Below are positions 17,209 to 25,456 of a DNA stretch of 64,000 bases, one piece after another. The stretch comes from Paraburkholderia sacchari (lineage in GTDB: Bacteria > Pseudomonadota > Gammaproteobacteria > Burkholderiales > Burkholderiaceae). Position 1 is the stretch's first letter, and each line of letters opens with the position of its first letter. The position numbers were made by a program, and so were the translations under genes. Location of the stretch: assembly GCF_000785435.2 (NCBI RefSeq), contig NZ_JTDB02000004.1:124001-188000 (forward strand). The letters are read 5' to 3'. Below the pieces are notes generated by a model. It did not search any database. It had not been told where the DNA came from and saw only the letters and a program-made list of their open reading frames with translations.

Positions 17209-18024
17209 ATGGCCGATGTAGAACTGGCGGCGCTTAGGAATCGGGCCACGAGTTGCGCCACGGGTTGTGCCACTAATTGGGCCACAAGCGGCGACGCGAT
17301 CTGGGCAGACGCGGCCGAGTCGCTCGACCGTTATGGCAATGCGGTGCTGCCGTCCGTGCTCCGGGCGAAACAGTGCGAGCAGCTTGCCGCGCTGTATCCG
17401 CGCGACGACTGCTTTCGCTCGCGCATCGTGATGGCGCGCCACAATTTTGGGCGCGGCGAATACAAGTATTTCGCCTACCCGTTGCCGCCGCTGCTCGAAC
17501 GGCTGCGCCACGCGTTGTACCGCCGCCTTGCGCCGGTCGCCAACCGGTGGAACCGGCAAATGGGCATCGACGTGCAGTATCCCGACGAGCTCGAAGCGTT
17601 TCTCGCGCGCTGCCACGCAGCAGGACAGACGCGGCCCACGCCGCTCATGCTCCGCTATCGCGAGGGCGACTACAACTGTCTGCATCAGGACCTTTACGGC
17701 GACCATGTGTTCCCGCTTCAGGTGGCGATCCTGCTTTCGGCGCCGGGCACCGATTTCACGGGCGGCGAGTTCGTCATGACCGAAACGGGAAGCCGCGATC
17801 AGCACGCCGATGTCGTCGCGCTGGAGCAGGGCGATGCCGTGGTGTTCGCGGTCAATCAGCGGCCGGACATGACGGTGAACCCGCGTGGGCGCGCAGGCGT
17901 GCGCCGCGTAGCGATGCGTCATGGCGTGAGCGTCGTGCGCAGCGGCACACGGCATACGCTTGGGCTGATCTTTCACGATGCGCGCGCGGCTTCGGCGTCA
18001 GCATCGGTATTGGAGCCGGCATGA
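17209..18024 (+). CDS. 2OG-Fe(II) oxygenase, Oxygenase-NA type, with intact metal triad
   Basis: A 271-residue non-haem iron dioxygenase of the Oxygenase-NA type (Pfam family recalled as PF09859). The core YKYFAYPLPPLLERLRHALY, CLHQDLYGDHVFPLQVA and TGGEFVMTE is typical. The iron ligands are H159 and D161 (HQD) with distal H238, and R248 is placed for 2-oxoglutarate. These proteins are annotated as possible nucleic-acid repair enzymes, but the substrate is not established. The N-terminus (residues 13-28) is a degenerate tetrapeptide repeat, and translation could start later. Its stop overlaps the start of a second, related oxygenase (ATGA). Confidence 0.88.
   Translation: MADVELAALRNRATSCATGCATNWATSGDAIWADAAESLDRYGNAVLPSVLRAKQCEQLAALYPRDDCFRSRIVMARHNFGRGEYKYFAYPLPPLLERLRHALYRRLAPVANRWNRQMGIDVQYPDELEAFLARCHAAGQTRPTPLMLRYREGDYNCLHQDLYGDHVFPLQVAILLSAPGTDFTGGEFVMTETGSRDQHADVVALEQGDAVVFAVNQRPDMTVNPRGRAGVRRVAMRHGVSVVRSGTRHTLGLIFHDARAASASASVLEPA
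17245..17292 (+). repeat. 12-nt tandem repeat, four units, inside oxygenase gene
   Basis: Four imperfect 12-nt units beginning GCCAC encode ATSC-ATGC-ATNW-ATSG at residues 13-28. The repeat keeps frame and lies before the conserved domain, so it probably varies between strains without affecting the enzyme core. Confidence 0.75.
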
Positions 18025-18728
18025 ATGCGCGCGCCATGATCGAGCGTTTCGATGTCGACGCTATTGGTGCGCAGTTGGACGCCGAAGGTTATGCCGTGCT
18101 GCCCAATTGTTTCGATTCGCGCGAAGCACAGGCCCTTGCGCGGTTGATGGATGGAAGGTGCGTACCGTTATCGTCCGTATCGGGGGAACCCGGAAGCGGC
18201 GAACGGTTTTACTTCGATAAAGGTCTGCCGCCGCCTTTGCATGCGTGGCGTGAGGCGCTTTATCGGTGTCTGGCGCCCATGGCGAACCGCTGGCATGCGC
18301 TGGCGGGCCTTGAAACACGCTTTCCTGCCGAGTTCGATGCCTTTCTCGACGCAAACCGCCGCGCCGGACAGCATCGACCGCAATCGCATCTGAGCCGGCT
18401 GCGCGCAGGCGATCGTCTCGCGCTGCATCGCCATGACGAGGGCGAGCAAGTGTTTCCGTTTCAGGTGGTCGCGCTGCTATGCGCGCCGCAACGGGATTTT
18501 ACGGGCGGCGAATTCGTCATGACCGAGCAGCGCCCGCGTATGCAGTCGCGGGCGATGGTGGTGCCGCTCGCACTCGGTGATGCGGCCATTATCGCTACGG
18601 TGCAGCGTCCGGTTGAAGGGACGAACGGGTATTACCGGGTCAAGCTAAAGCACGCGATCAGCCGCGTGCGTGATGGTGAACGTGTGGGGATGGAACTGGT
18701 CTTTCATGATGGAGCCGGAAGCAGATGA
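18021..18728 (+). CDS. 2OG-Fe(II) oxygenase paralogue with altered metal-binding motif
   Basis: A 235-residue paralogue of the preceding gene, starting in a 4-bp ATGA overlap with its stop. Alignment is clear through FPFQVVALLCAPQRDFTGGEFVMTEQRPRMQ, RVKLKHAISRVRDGERVGMELVFHD and the LYR-LAPMANRWHA region. At the HxD position it reads H136-R-H138 (LHRHDEGEQVFPFQ) instead of HQD, so the carboxylate iron ligand is replaced by histidine. Distal H211 and 2-oxoglutarate R221 are kept. It may have altered chemistry, bind metal differently, or act as a non-catalytic partner of its neighbour. The gene looks intact and under protein-level constraint. Confidence 0.85.
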   Translation: MNARAMIERFDVDAIGAQLDAEGYAVLPNCFDSREAQALARLMDGRCVPLSSVSGEPGSGERFYFDKGLPPPLHAWREALYRCLAPMANRWHALAGLETRFPAEFDAFLDANRRAGQHRPQSHLSRLRAGDRLALHRHDEGEQVFPFQVVALLCAPQRDFTGGEFVMTEQRPRMQSRAMVVPLALGDAAIIATVQRPVEGTNGYYRVKLKHAISRVRDGERVGMELVFHDGAGSR

Positions 18729-18805
18729 AAAGGATCGCAAACCATATGCTGAAGTGAATTTACTTCGATAGATTCTGCATGGTCCACGGCAGGCCAGGCA
18801 AATCC

Positions 18806-19465
18806 TCAATGCCGATAAATATCCGCCATCTGATCCGCGGAATTAGGCCGTGTTATAGCGCCATACCTCAACCGCTCAGCATGAGCCCTATGCCGATGCC
18901 CATGCGTGACGGGGCGCTTCGGTTCCGGCGGCATGGTGGAGACCTCGCGCACGTTGTGCGCTTTCTGCGGAACCCATCCGCCTTTGACCATGGCCTGCGA
19001 GAGCAGCGCTTTGGTTTCCGGCGTATTGCCGCGTTGCGCGATGGCGCCGCTGGTCGTTTCGATCACGCAATCCCATTGGGCTTCAGCCGCGCATTCGCGC
19101 GCCTGCACGAGCAGGGTATCGTAAGCATCGGGTAAGGGCGTGGACGCTGTCGCAATGGCGGACGCTGGCGCAATGGCGGCCGCTGCGGCAATGGCGGGCG
19201 CTGTAGCAAAGGCGGGCACGGACGCATTCGCGGCAACGAGGCGATCGGGTCCTGCTAGCTCCTCATGGGACTGCGCGGCAATGTGATACTTCACACCAAT
19301 CGCGACCATGAGCAGGAAGAAACCGAAGCTTATCGCGAGGCTGAACCACGCGCCGGCGTTCAGGCGCGCGGGATCGTTGCTTGTTTCGGGAGTCGCGGGG
19401 TCGATCATGTTCTCCGGCACCCGCACTTCGCGTTCCTCTCGTTCCGGCAGGGGCGGCATCTTCAT
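18806..19465 (-). CDS. single-pass membrane protein with alanine-rich repeat, 219 aa
   Basis: The start at 19465 has AGGAGAG eight nt upstream. A polar proline- and glutamate-rich N-terminal tail (about 1-38) precedes one membrane helix (WFSLAISFGFFLLMVAIGV, about 41-59). An Ala-rich low-complexity linker follows, encoded by an 18-nt tandem repeat, and then a soluble domain (about 110-180) with DAYDTLLVQARECAAEAQWDCVIETTSGAIA, which resembles a short tetratricopeptide-like helical pair. The tail is basic (HGHRHRAHAERLRYG). Topology suggests a periplasmic C-terminal domain. No function is recognised. Confidence 0.7.
   Translation of the reverse strand: MKMPPLPEREEREVRVPENMIDPATPETSNDPARLNAGAWFSLAISFGFFLLMVAIGVKYHIAAQSHEELAGPDRLVAANASVPAFATAPAIAAAAAIAPASAIATASTPLPDAYDTLLVQARECAAEAQWDCVIETTSGAIAQRGNTPETKALLSQAMVKGGWVPQKAHNVREVSTMPPEPKRPVTHGHRHRAHAERLRYGAITRPNSADQMADIYRH
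19143..19232 (-). repeat. 18-nt minisatellite-like tandem repeat
   Basis: Units at 19143-19160, 19161-19178, 19179-19196 and 19197-19214 share the pattern GxCGCTGxxGCAATGGCG, and a fifth degenerate copy ends at 19232. They lie in frame in the 219-residue membrane protein and encode repeats of about six residues rich in Ala (AIAxAS-like). Unit number is likely to vary by slippage. Confidence 0.85.
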
Positions 19466-19886
19466 GGAACGACTCTCCTCTTGCTTCGCTTCTTGAACGC
19501 CGTCATGACCGATCATCCATGGCGGATGCAAAAAGCATAGAAATCGACGAGATGAAACGCAACTCTCGTGGAAAGGGCCAGTGCGCGAGCGGAAAAATCG
19601 GGCAAACGAGGCGAAAGGAACAAGTGGAACAACTGGAACAAGCGAGCAAATTTTTCTTTCTTCAGAAGTAAATTGCCAACAGGATTTCCTGATTGCCACT
19701 GCGGTTAAAAGTTGCGCACCCAGCGGCTTCGCAAGGAGCAAAAATGGCTCCCGCCCTGGCGTTCATGACGCTTGTGTTCTGTCACTATGCCGCTCGCCTT
19801 CTATGGCAAGGGATTTTGTTCACGTCTACTGAAGCGAACGGCTGTGCCACGTCCCGTGGCACAGCCTTATTCCATCAGAGGACGCC
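19466..19886. other. intergenic region upstream of the MFS symporter
   Basis: No convincing gene is seen in these 421 bases. It contains the promoter side of the minus-strand membrane protein (left) and the leader of the MFS gene (right), including the hairpin at 19840-19866. Confidence 0.5.
19840..19866 (+). terminator. strong hairpin just upstream of MFS gene (terminator or leader element)
   Basis: GGCTGTGCCAC (19840-19850) and GTGGCACAGCC (19856-19866) form a perfect 11-bp stem with a 5-nt loop, followed by TTATT. It ends 20 bp before the MFS start and just ahead of the AGAGGA ribosome binding site. It could be a terminator of upstream transcription, a weak attenuator or a stabilising leader structure. 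Confidence 0.5.
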
Positions 19887-21326
19887 ATGCGCAAAGCTTC
19901 CGTTTCTTCGTCGCCCAAATCGCGCGCGACCGCCGCCGCACGGCTCGAACGCTTGCCGTTTTCCGGCTATCACAAGCTGATTTTTCTGATCATTGCGCTT
20001 GCATTTTTCTTCGATTCGGTCGATCTCGGCACGATGACTTTTGTTCTCGGCTCGATCAAGAAGGAGTTTGGCCTGTCAAGCGCGCAGGCCGGGCTCGTGG
20101 CAAGCGCGAGCTTCTTCGGCATGACGATCGGCGCTGCGGTGGCCGGTTTGCTCGCCGACCGTTTCGGCCGTCGTCCGGTGTTTCAGTGGAGCATGGTGCT
20201 GTGGGGCATCGCATCTTATCTGTGCTCGACCGCGCACGATGTGAACTCGCTGATCGTCTACCGGATCCTGCTCGGCTTTGGCATGGGCATGGAGTTCCCG
20301 ATCGCGCAGGCATTGCTTTCGGAATTCGTGCCCTCCGCGCAGCGTGGCCGCATGGTTGCACTGATGGACGGCTTCTGGCCGCTCGGCTTCATTACCGCTG
20401 GCATTGTTGCGTACTTCGTGTTGCCCGCGCTCGGCTGGCGCGCCGTGTTCGCGCTGCTCGCGATTCCCGCGGTGTTCGTGCTTGTCGTGCGCCGGATCGT
20501 GCCGGAGTCGCCGCGCTGGCTCGAGCATCGCGGGCGCCTCGCGGATGCCGATCGCGTGGTCTCGGACGTCGAAACGCGCGTGATGCGCTCCATGGGGCTG
20601 ACGAGCTTGCCCGCACCGCAGCAGCTCGCGCAACCCGCGTCTTCGCGCGGGCGCAGCGCATTGCGCGAGATCTGGAGTCCCGCGTACCGCCGCCGCACGA
20701 CGATGGTGTGGCTGCTCTGGTTCTTCGCGCTGCTCGGTTTTTACGGGCTCACTTCGTGGCTCGGCGCGCTGTTGCAGCAGGCGGGCTTCGCAGTCACGCA
20801 ATCGGTGTTCTACACGGTGCTGATTTCGCTGGGCGGGATACCGGGGTTTCTGTGCGCTGCGTGGCTCGTCGAGCGCTGGGGCCGCAAGCCCACTTGCATT
20901 GCGTCGCTCGTGGGCGGCGGCGCGATGGCGTTCGTCTACGGACAAACGGCGCTGCATGGGGCGAGCATCGTATTGCTGATCAGCACGGGGCTCGTGATGC
21001 AGTTCTTCCTGTTCGCGATGTGGGCCGCGCTTTATACGTATACGCCTGAGCTTTACGGCACTGGCGCGCGTGCGACGGGTTCGGGGTTCGCCTCGGCGAT
21101 TGGGCGGGTCGGCTCGCTGATCGGCCCTTATGTGGTGGGTGTTGTGTTGCCGGTGTTTGGGCAGGGCGGCGTGTTTTCGCTCGGTGCGCTGTCGTTTGCG
21201 GTCGCGGCGCTGGCTGTGTGGGTGCTTGGCATCGAGACGAAGGATGCCTCGCTCGAAGCGCTGGAATCGTCGGAGGCGGGGGCTGGAACGGAATCGGCTG
21301 CGCGCGAAAAGGCTTGGGGGAACTAG
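19887..21326 (+). CDS. MFS metabolite:H+ symporter (AAHS/NiaP-like)
   Basis: A 479-residue MFS transporter with twelve membrane segments. FFFDSVDLGTMTFVLGSIKKEFGLS at the first helix and GLLADRFGRRPVF in loop 2-3 are typical of symporters for aromatic acids, nicotinate and related small organic acids; RIVPESPRWLEHRGR follows helix 6. AGAGGA precedes the ATG. No catabolic gene is adjacent in the same orientation, so the substrate is unknown. The hairpin in its leader may affect expression. Confidence 0.88.
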   Translation: MRKASVSSSPKSRATAAARLERLPFSGYHKLIFLIIALAFFFDSVDLGTMTFVLGSIKKEFGLSSAQAGLVASASFFGMTIGAAVAGLLADRFGRRPVFQWSMVLWGIASYLCSTAHDVNSLIVYRILLGFGMGMEFPIAQALLSEFVPSAQRGRMVALMDGFWPLGFITAGIVAYFVLPALGWRAVFALLAIPAVFVLVVRRIVPESPRWLEHRGRLADADRVVSDVETRVMRSMGLTSLPAPQQLAQPASSRGRSALREIWSPAYRRRTTMVWLLWFFALLGFYGLTSWLGALLQQAGFAVTQSVFYTVLISLGGIPGFLCAAWLVERWGRKPTCIASLVGGGAMAFVYGQTALHGASIVLLISTGLVMQFFLFAMWAALYTYTPELYGTGARATGSGFASAIGRVGSLIGPYVVGVVLPVFGQGGVFSLGALSFAVAALAVWVLGIETKDASLEALESSEAGAGTESAAREKAWGN

Positions 21327-21513
21327 CCGAAATAAAGCAGTTGAATTAACGCTATCGAGCGGTTTAATACGCGAGAAAGCCGGGCGGTGCATTTTCGGCG
21401 GCGTGGAGGTATTCAAACGCACCCGAAGCACCCGAAAAGCATCGCCCCAATTGCCATCGCCGCGTTTTGGGTGTTTGATGGGCGTGCGCTGTATCGCGCA
21501 CCAGGAGGCAGAC

Positions 21514-23442
21514 ATGGGAGACTCCTCATCCGCCACGCCCGCGGCCGGCCCCTCGCACGGCGCGCACCATGCGCATCCCCAGGCGCTCGGCGGCCTTGCG
21601 CTCGCGGCGCTAGGCGTGGTCTACGGCGACATCGGCACGAGCCCGCTCTATACGCTCTCCACGGTGTTCGATCCCGGCAATGGCCTCGCGCTCGACGCTT
21701 TCAATATCGTCAGCATCGTCTCGCTGATCTTCTGGTCGCTGATGATCGTCGTCTCGCTCAAATACGTCGCGCTGATCCTGCGCGCGAATAATCACGGCGA
21801 GGGCGGGATCATGGCGCTGCTGGCGCTGGCCGCTTCGTCGGTCTCGCACCGGCCGCGGCTGCGCCATGCGCTGCTGATCGTGGGCGTGATGGGCGCAGCG
21901 CTCTTCTTCGGCGACAGCGTGATCACGCCGGCCATCTCCGTGCTGAGCGCGGTGGAGGGGCTCGAAGTGGCGGCGCCCGAACTCAAAACCTTTGTGATTC
22001 CGGTGACGCTTGTCGCGCTAATCGTTCTCTTCGTCGCGCAAAAGCACGGCACGGGTGGCATTGGCGCGGTGTTCGGGCCGGTGATGGTGCTCTGGCTCGT
22101 GGTGATCGGCGTGGCGGGCGTCGCCAATATCGCCGTCGCGCCGGTGGTGCTGGTGGCGCTCAATCCATGGCGCGGGCTGGCGTTCTGCTTGCATCATCAC
22201 TGGGTGGCGTTCGTCGCGCTGGGCGCGGTGGTGCTCTCGCTCACGGGCGCGGAGGCGCTTTACGCCGACATGGGCCACTTCGGCAAGAGACCTATCCGGC
22301 TCACGTGGTTCGGCCTCGTGTTTCCGGCGCTCGCGCTCAATTACCTTGGGCAAGGCGCGCTGCTGCTTGCCAATCCCGGCGCGGTGCAAAATCCGTTCTA
22401 CCGCCTTTTCCCGCAATGGGCGATCTTTCCGATGATCGTGCTCGCCACGATCGCGACCGTGATTGCTTCGCAGGCCGTAATTTCCGGTACGTACTCGATG
22501 GCAATGCAGGCCATGCATCTTTCGTTTCTGCCGCGCATGAACATCGTGCACACGTCCGAGCGCGAGTTCGGCCAGATCTACGTGCCGGGCATCAACTGGA
22601 TCCTGCTGGTTGCGGTGATTGCGGCCGTGGTCGGGTTCGGCTCATCCACGGCGCTCGGCTCCGCTTACGGCATCGCCGTCACGGGCACGATGCTGATCAC
22701 CACCTGCCTCACGTTCTTCGTCGTGCGCTACGCATGGCATTACAACTGGGCGCTATGCGTGCTCGCCACCGCGTTCTTTCTCGTGATCGACGCGTTGTTC
22801 TTCTCGGCGAACCTGCTGAAGATCGTGCAGGGCGGCTGGTTCCCGCTCGCGCTTGGCGCGGTGATGTTCACGATCATGGCCACATGGGGCCGCGGCTGGC
22901 AATTGATGATGGCCGAGGCGCGCGTGCGCGCGGGCAAGAAGCCGCTCAAGCCCTACCTTGATGCGCTGCTTGCCAGTTCGCCCGTGCGCGTGGGCGGCAC
23001 CGCGATCTTCCTCACGCCCGACCTCGAATCCGTGCCGCATGCGCTCATCAACAACTTGCGCCATAACCGCGTGCTGCACGAGCGCGTGGCGTTCCTGACC
23101 GTCGTGACGAAGAGCGTGCCGAAAGTGCCCGAAAGCGAGCGCGTGAAGGTGGCGCTGCTGGCGCCGGGCTGTTATCAGGTGAGCGTGATTTACGGCTTCA
23201 AGGACGACGTGAATTTGCCGCAGGCGCTCGCGGCCGCGAAGTCCTCGGGGTTCGCGTTCGATCCGCAGGAGGCTTCGTGGTTCCTGAGCCGTGCGCTGGT
23301 GGTGGTGGCCGCGGGCCGCGGCATGGGCTTCTGGCGCGGGCGGCTCTTCGCCGTGATGCTGCATAACGTAGGCAATATCGCCGCGTACTTCAATCTGCCG
23401 GCCAGCCGCGTGATCGAATTGGGCGCGCGCGTGGAGATCTGA
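21514..23442 (+). CDS. kup: potassium uptake protein Kup
   Basis: A 642-residue proton-coupled potassium importer with about twelve membrane segments and a C-terminal cytoplasmic domain. The hallmarks are ALGVVYGDIGTSPLYTL (first helix), NNHGEGGIMAL, FFGDSVITPAISVLSAVEG and GTYSMAMQAMHL. The start at 21514 has AGGAGG upstream and gives the normal family length; earlier in-frame starts reach into the previous gene and are rejected. It appears to be a single-gene unit, with nearby potassium-independent genes. Confidence 0.96.
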   Translation: MGDSSSATPAAGPSHGAHHAHPQALGGLALAALGVVYGDIGTSPLYTLSTVFDPGNGLALDAFNIVSIVSLIFWSLMIVVSLKYVALILRANNHGEGGIMALLALAASSVSHRPRLRHALLIVGVMGAALFFGDSVITPAISVLSAVEGLEVAAPELKTFVIPVTLVALIVLFVAQKHGTGGIGAVFGPVMVLWLVVIGVAGVANIAVAPVVLVALNPWRGLAFCLHHHWVAFVALGAVVLSLTGAEALYADMGHFGKRPIRLTWFGLVFPALALNYLGQGALLLANPGAVQNPFYRLFPQWAIFPMIVLATIATVIASQAVISGTYSMAMQAMHLSFLPRMNIVHTSEREFGQIYVPGINWILLVAVIAAVVGFGSSTALGSAYGIAVTGTMLITTCLTFFVVRYAWHYNWALCVLATAFFLVIDALFFSANLLKIVQGGWFPLALGAVMFTIMATWGRGWQLMMAEARVRAGKKPLKPYLDALLASSPVRVGGTAIFLTPDLESVPHALINNLRHNRVLHERVAFLTVVTKSVPKVPESERVKVALLAPGCYQVSVIYGFKDDVNLPQALAAAKSSGFAFDPQEASWFLSRALVVVAAGRGMGFWRGRLFAVMLHNVGNIAAYFNLPASRVIELGARVEI

Positions 23443-23583
23443 TCGCCTTCGAAGTTTAGAAAAACTTAAGCATCGAGCATCGGCACACCTCTGTTCTTTG
23501 GTTTTTTGAGTCCATATGCTTGGGTCGTCGTCGCGATTACCATCTTGCCATTCCGAAAGCGACCTACCCGAACAGGACCTCCC

Positions 23584-24366
23584 ATGAATGCCACGAAGAA
23601 AACGCTGGTGTGCCTCGCGCTGTCCCTTGCGGCGCTTTCCGCCCATGCCAAGGCACTGACCGAGTTGAAATTCGGTGTCGACCCGACCTATGCGCCGTTC
23701 GAATCAAAAGCGCCGGACGGCAAGCTGGTAGGTTTCGAAATCGATCTCGGCAACGAAATCTGCCGGCGGCTCCAGACGAAGTGCGTCTGGGTGGAGACCG
23801 CATTCGACGGCATCATTCCGGCGCTGCAGGGCCGCAAGTTCGATGCGATCATGTCCGCGTTGTCGGTGACGCCGCAGCGCGAAGCGCAGGTGGCTTTCTC
23901 GACCATGCTGTTCAAGACGCCGAGCGCTTTGATCGGGCCGCGCGGCGCGAAGCTCGAACCGACGGTCGCGTCATTGAAGGGCAAGAATATCGGCGTGGCG
24001 CAAGGCTCCACTCAGGAGGCTTATGCAAAGGCGTATTGGGCGCCGGCCGGCATTAACGTAATCTCGTACGCCAATCAGGAAGTGGTCTACACCGACCTGC
24101 GCGCGGGCCGGCTCGACGCGACGCTGACCGACATGATTTCCGGTAGCAATGGCTTTCTGAAAACGCCGCTGGGCCGTGATTACGCGTTCCTTGGCGCGTC
24201 GGTCAACGACGCGAAGACGCTGGGCGTGGGCGCGGCGATCGGCTTTCGCAAGAGCGACAACGCATTGCGCGAGATGATCGATCAGGCGATTGGCGAGATG
24301 ATCAAGGACGGGACCTATCAAAAGATCGCGCGGCGTTATTTCGATTTCGACGTGCTGGCTAGCTAA
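23584..24366 (+). CDS. periplasmic amino-acid-binding protein (Lys/Arg/Orn/His type)
   Basis: A 260-residue family-3 extracellular solute-binding protein. The signal peptide (MNATKKTLVCLALSLAALSAHAK) is followed by LKFGVDPTYAPFESKAPDGKLVGFEIDLGNEIC, the ligand-lobe signature of HisJ/ArgT-like proteins, with the acidic-residue pattern and KCVWVETAFDGIIPALQGRKFDAIMSALSVT. A basic amino acid or its derivative is the likely ligand. No permease or ATPase is adjacent, so it is an orphan that must use a membrane complex encoded elsewhere. It converges with the LysR gene, 2 bp apart. Confidence 0.88.
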   Translation: MNATKKTLVCLALSLAALSAHAKALTELKFGVDPTYAPFESKAPDGKLVGFEIDLGNEICRRLQTKCVWVETAFDGIIPALQGRKFDAIMSALSVTPQREAQVAFSTMLFKTPSALIGPRGAKLEPTVASLKGKNIGVAQGSTQEAYAKAYWAPAGINVISYANQEVVYTDLRAGRLDATLTDMISGSNGFLKTPLGRDYAFLGASVNDAKTLGVGAAIGFRKSDNALREMIDQAIGEMIKDGTYQKIARRYFDFDVLAS

Positions 24367-24368
24367 AA

Positions 24369-25313
24369 CTAGATCACGCTCAGCAGGCTCTCGTTGCGCT
24401 GTTGCTGCTCCTTGCCGCGCGTGACGAGCCAGCGGTGAAACTGGCGGCAATGGGGCCGGTCGAATGCGTTCGGCTTCCACTTGAGGAAGTAGGGCGACGG
24501 CAACGCGAGCCCGAGCGCGAAGGGCATGGCGAGGCGGCCGGCGGCCAGGTCGTCGGCAATCATCGAGCCTTGCGCGAGCGTGAACCCGTAGCCGTCGATG
24601 GCCGCCTGAATCGCCACGCTCGAGAGCGAGAACACGAGGCGGTTCTCGTCGAAATCCCCGCAATCGACATCGTTGGCGGCGAACCATTCGCTCCACGAAG
24701 GCGGCGAGGCGAACTTCGGCAGCCAGTCCACCGTTATCAATGGGTAGGCGAGTAGATCGGCCGGAGTCTCGAGCGGCGTGCCCGATTCCAGCAGACGCGG
24801 GCTGCACACGGGCACCACGCAATCGCGGAACAGCTCGACCGCATTCTCGGCATTCAAGCCGCGCTCGCCATAGCTGATGCGAAAGTCGATTTCGTAGCCG
24901 TCCGGCGATGGCTCGGTGTGCGTGCCATCGAGATACACGCTGAGCTCGGGATGCTGGCGCTGCCATTCGAGCACGCGCGGCGCGAGCCACTTCGACACCA
25001 GCGAAGGCAGCGCGCTGACGCTCAGATTGCGCGTGTTCTTCGCGCGTTCTATTTCGGCATGCGCCACGCGAAGGCTTTCGAAGGCTGTTGCGCAACTCTC
25101 GTGATACTGCCGGCCAATCGCGGTGAGGCGCAGCCGCTTGCCATCCTTTTGCGTGAGATGCATCCCCAGCGTGTCTTCCAGCAGCTTGATCTGCTGGCTG
25201 ACCGCGCCCGCGGAAATGCCCAGCCGCCGGGCCGCTTCGGTAATGCCACCGCATCGGCCGACGGCTTCGAAGATCTGCAGCGCACGCAATGGGGGAAAGC
25301 TGTTCGTCGTCAT
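24369..25313 (-). CDS. LysR-family regulator (GcvA-like)
   Basis: A 314-residue LysR regulator. The N-terminal motif PPLRALQIFEAVGRCGGITEAARRLGISAGAVSQQIKLLE and the effector-domain opening LSVSALPSLVSKWLAPRVLEWQRQHPEL match the GcvA-like subgroup. It is divergent from the Rieske oxygenase operon (143 bp gap with a clear dyad) and is the likely regulator of it. It also lies 2 bp from the end of the orphan binding-protein gene, which may belong to the same regulon (inference). Confidence 0.88.
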   Translation of the reverse strand: MTTNSFPPLRALQIFEAVGRCGGITEAARRLGISAGAVSQQIKLLEDTLGMHLTQKDGKRLRLTAIGRQYHESCATAFESLRVAHAEIERAKNTRNLSVSALPSLVSKWLAPRVLEWQRQHPELSVYLDGTHTEPSPDGYEIDFRISYGERGLNAENAVELFRDCVVPVCSPRLLESGTPLETPADLLAYPLITVDWLPKFASPPSWSEWFAANDVDCGDFDENRLVFSLSSVAIQAAIDGYGFTLAQGSMIADDLAAGRLAMPFALGLALPSPYFLKWKPNAFDRPHCRQFHRWLVTRGKEQQQRNESLLSVI

Positions 25314-25348
25314 TTTGTTATCGCTTGAATCTCTGAAAGATATTCACA

Positions 25349-25365
25349 GTTTAGAAACTCTAAAC
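25349..25365. promoter_or_regulatory. candidate LysR operator in divergent promoter
   Basis: GTTTAG (25349-25354) and CTAAAC (25360-25365) form a perfect dyad around AAACT and satisfy the T-N11-A rule (T25351, A25363). It is 36 bp from the LysR start and 92 bp from the oxygenase start, the normal location for autoregulation and activation of the divergent gene. Confidence 0.55.
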
Positions 25366-25456
25366 GAACAGGCAGGTTTTTACATCTATTCTTTTGCTTT
25401 CTGGCTTTTTATCCTTGAAACCCAATACACGACACCGCCAGGTTGGAGGCAACGGA

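Noticed and set aside
15982..17976. 664-residue minus-strand frame over the exporter and the oxygenase
   Set aside because: It overlaps the Bcr/CflA gene out of frame and the oxygenase antisense; its composition is that of a shadow frame.
21327..21513. possible riboswitch (c-di-AMP type) before kup
   Set aside because: The 187-bp leader has short repeats (CACCCGAA...) but no recognisable conserved riboswitch core, so no call is made.
20076..21536. 486-residue minus-strand frame antisense to the MFS symporter
   Set aside because: The symporter on the plus strand is a recognised family over its full length; the antisense product has no recognisable fold.
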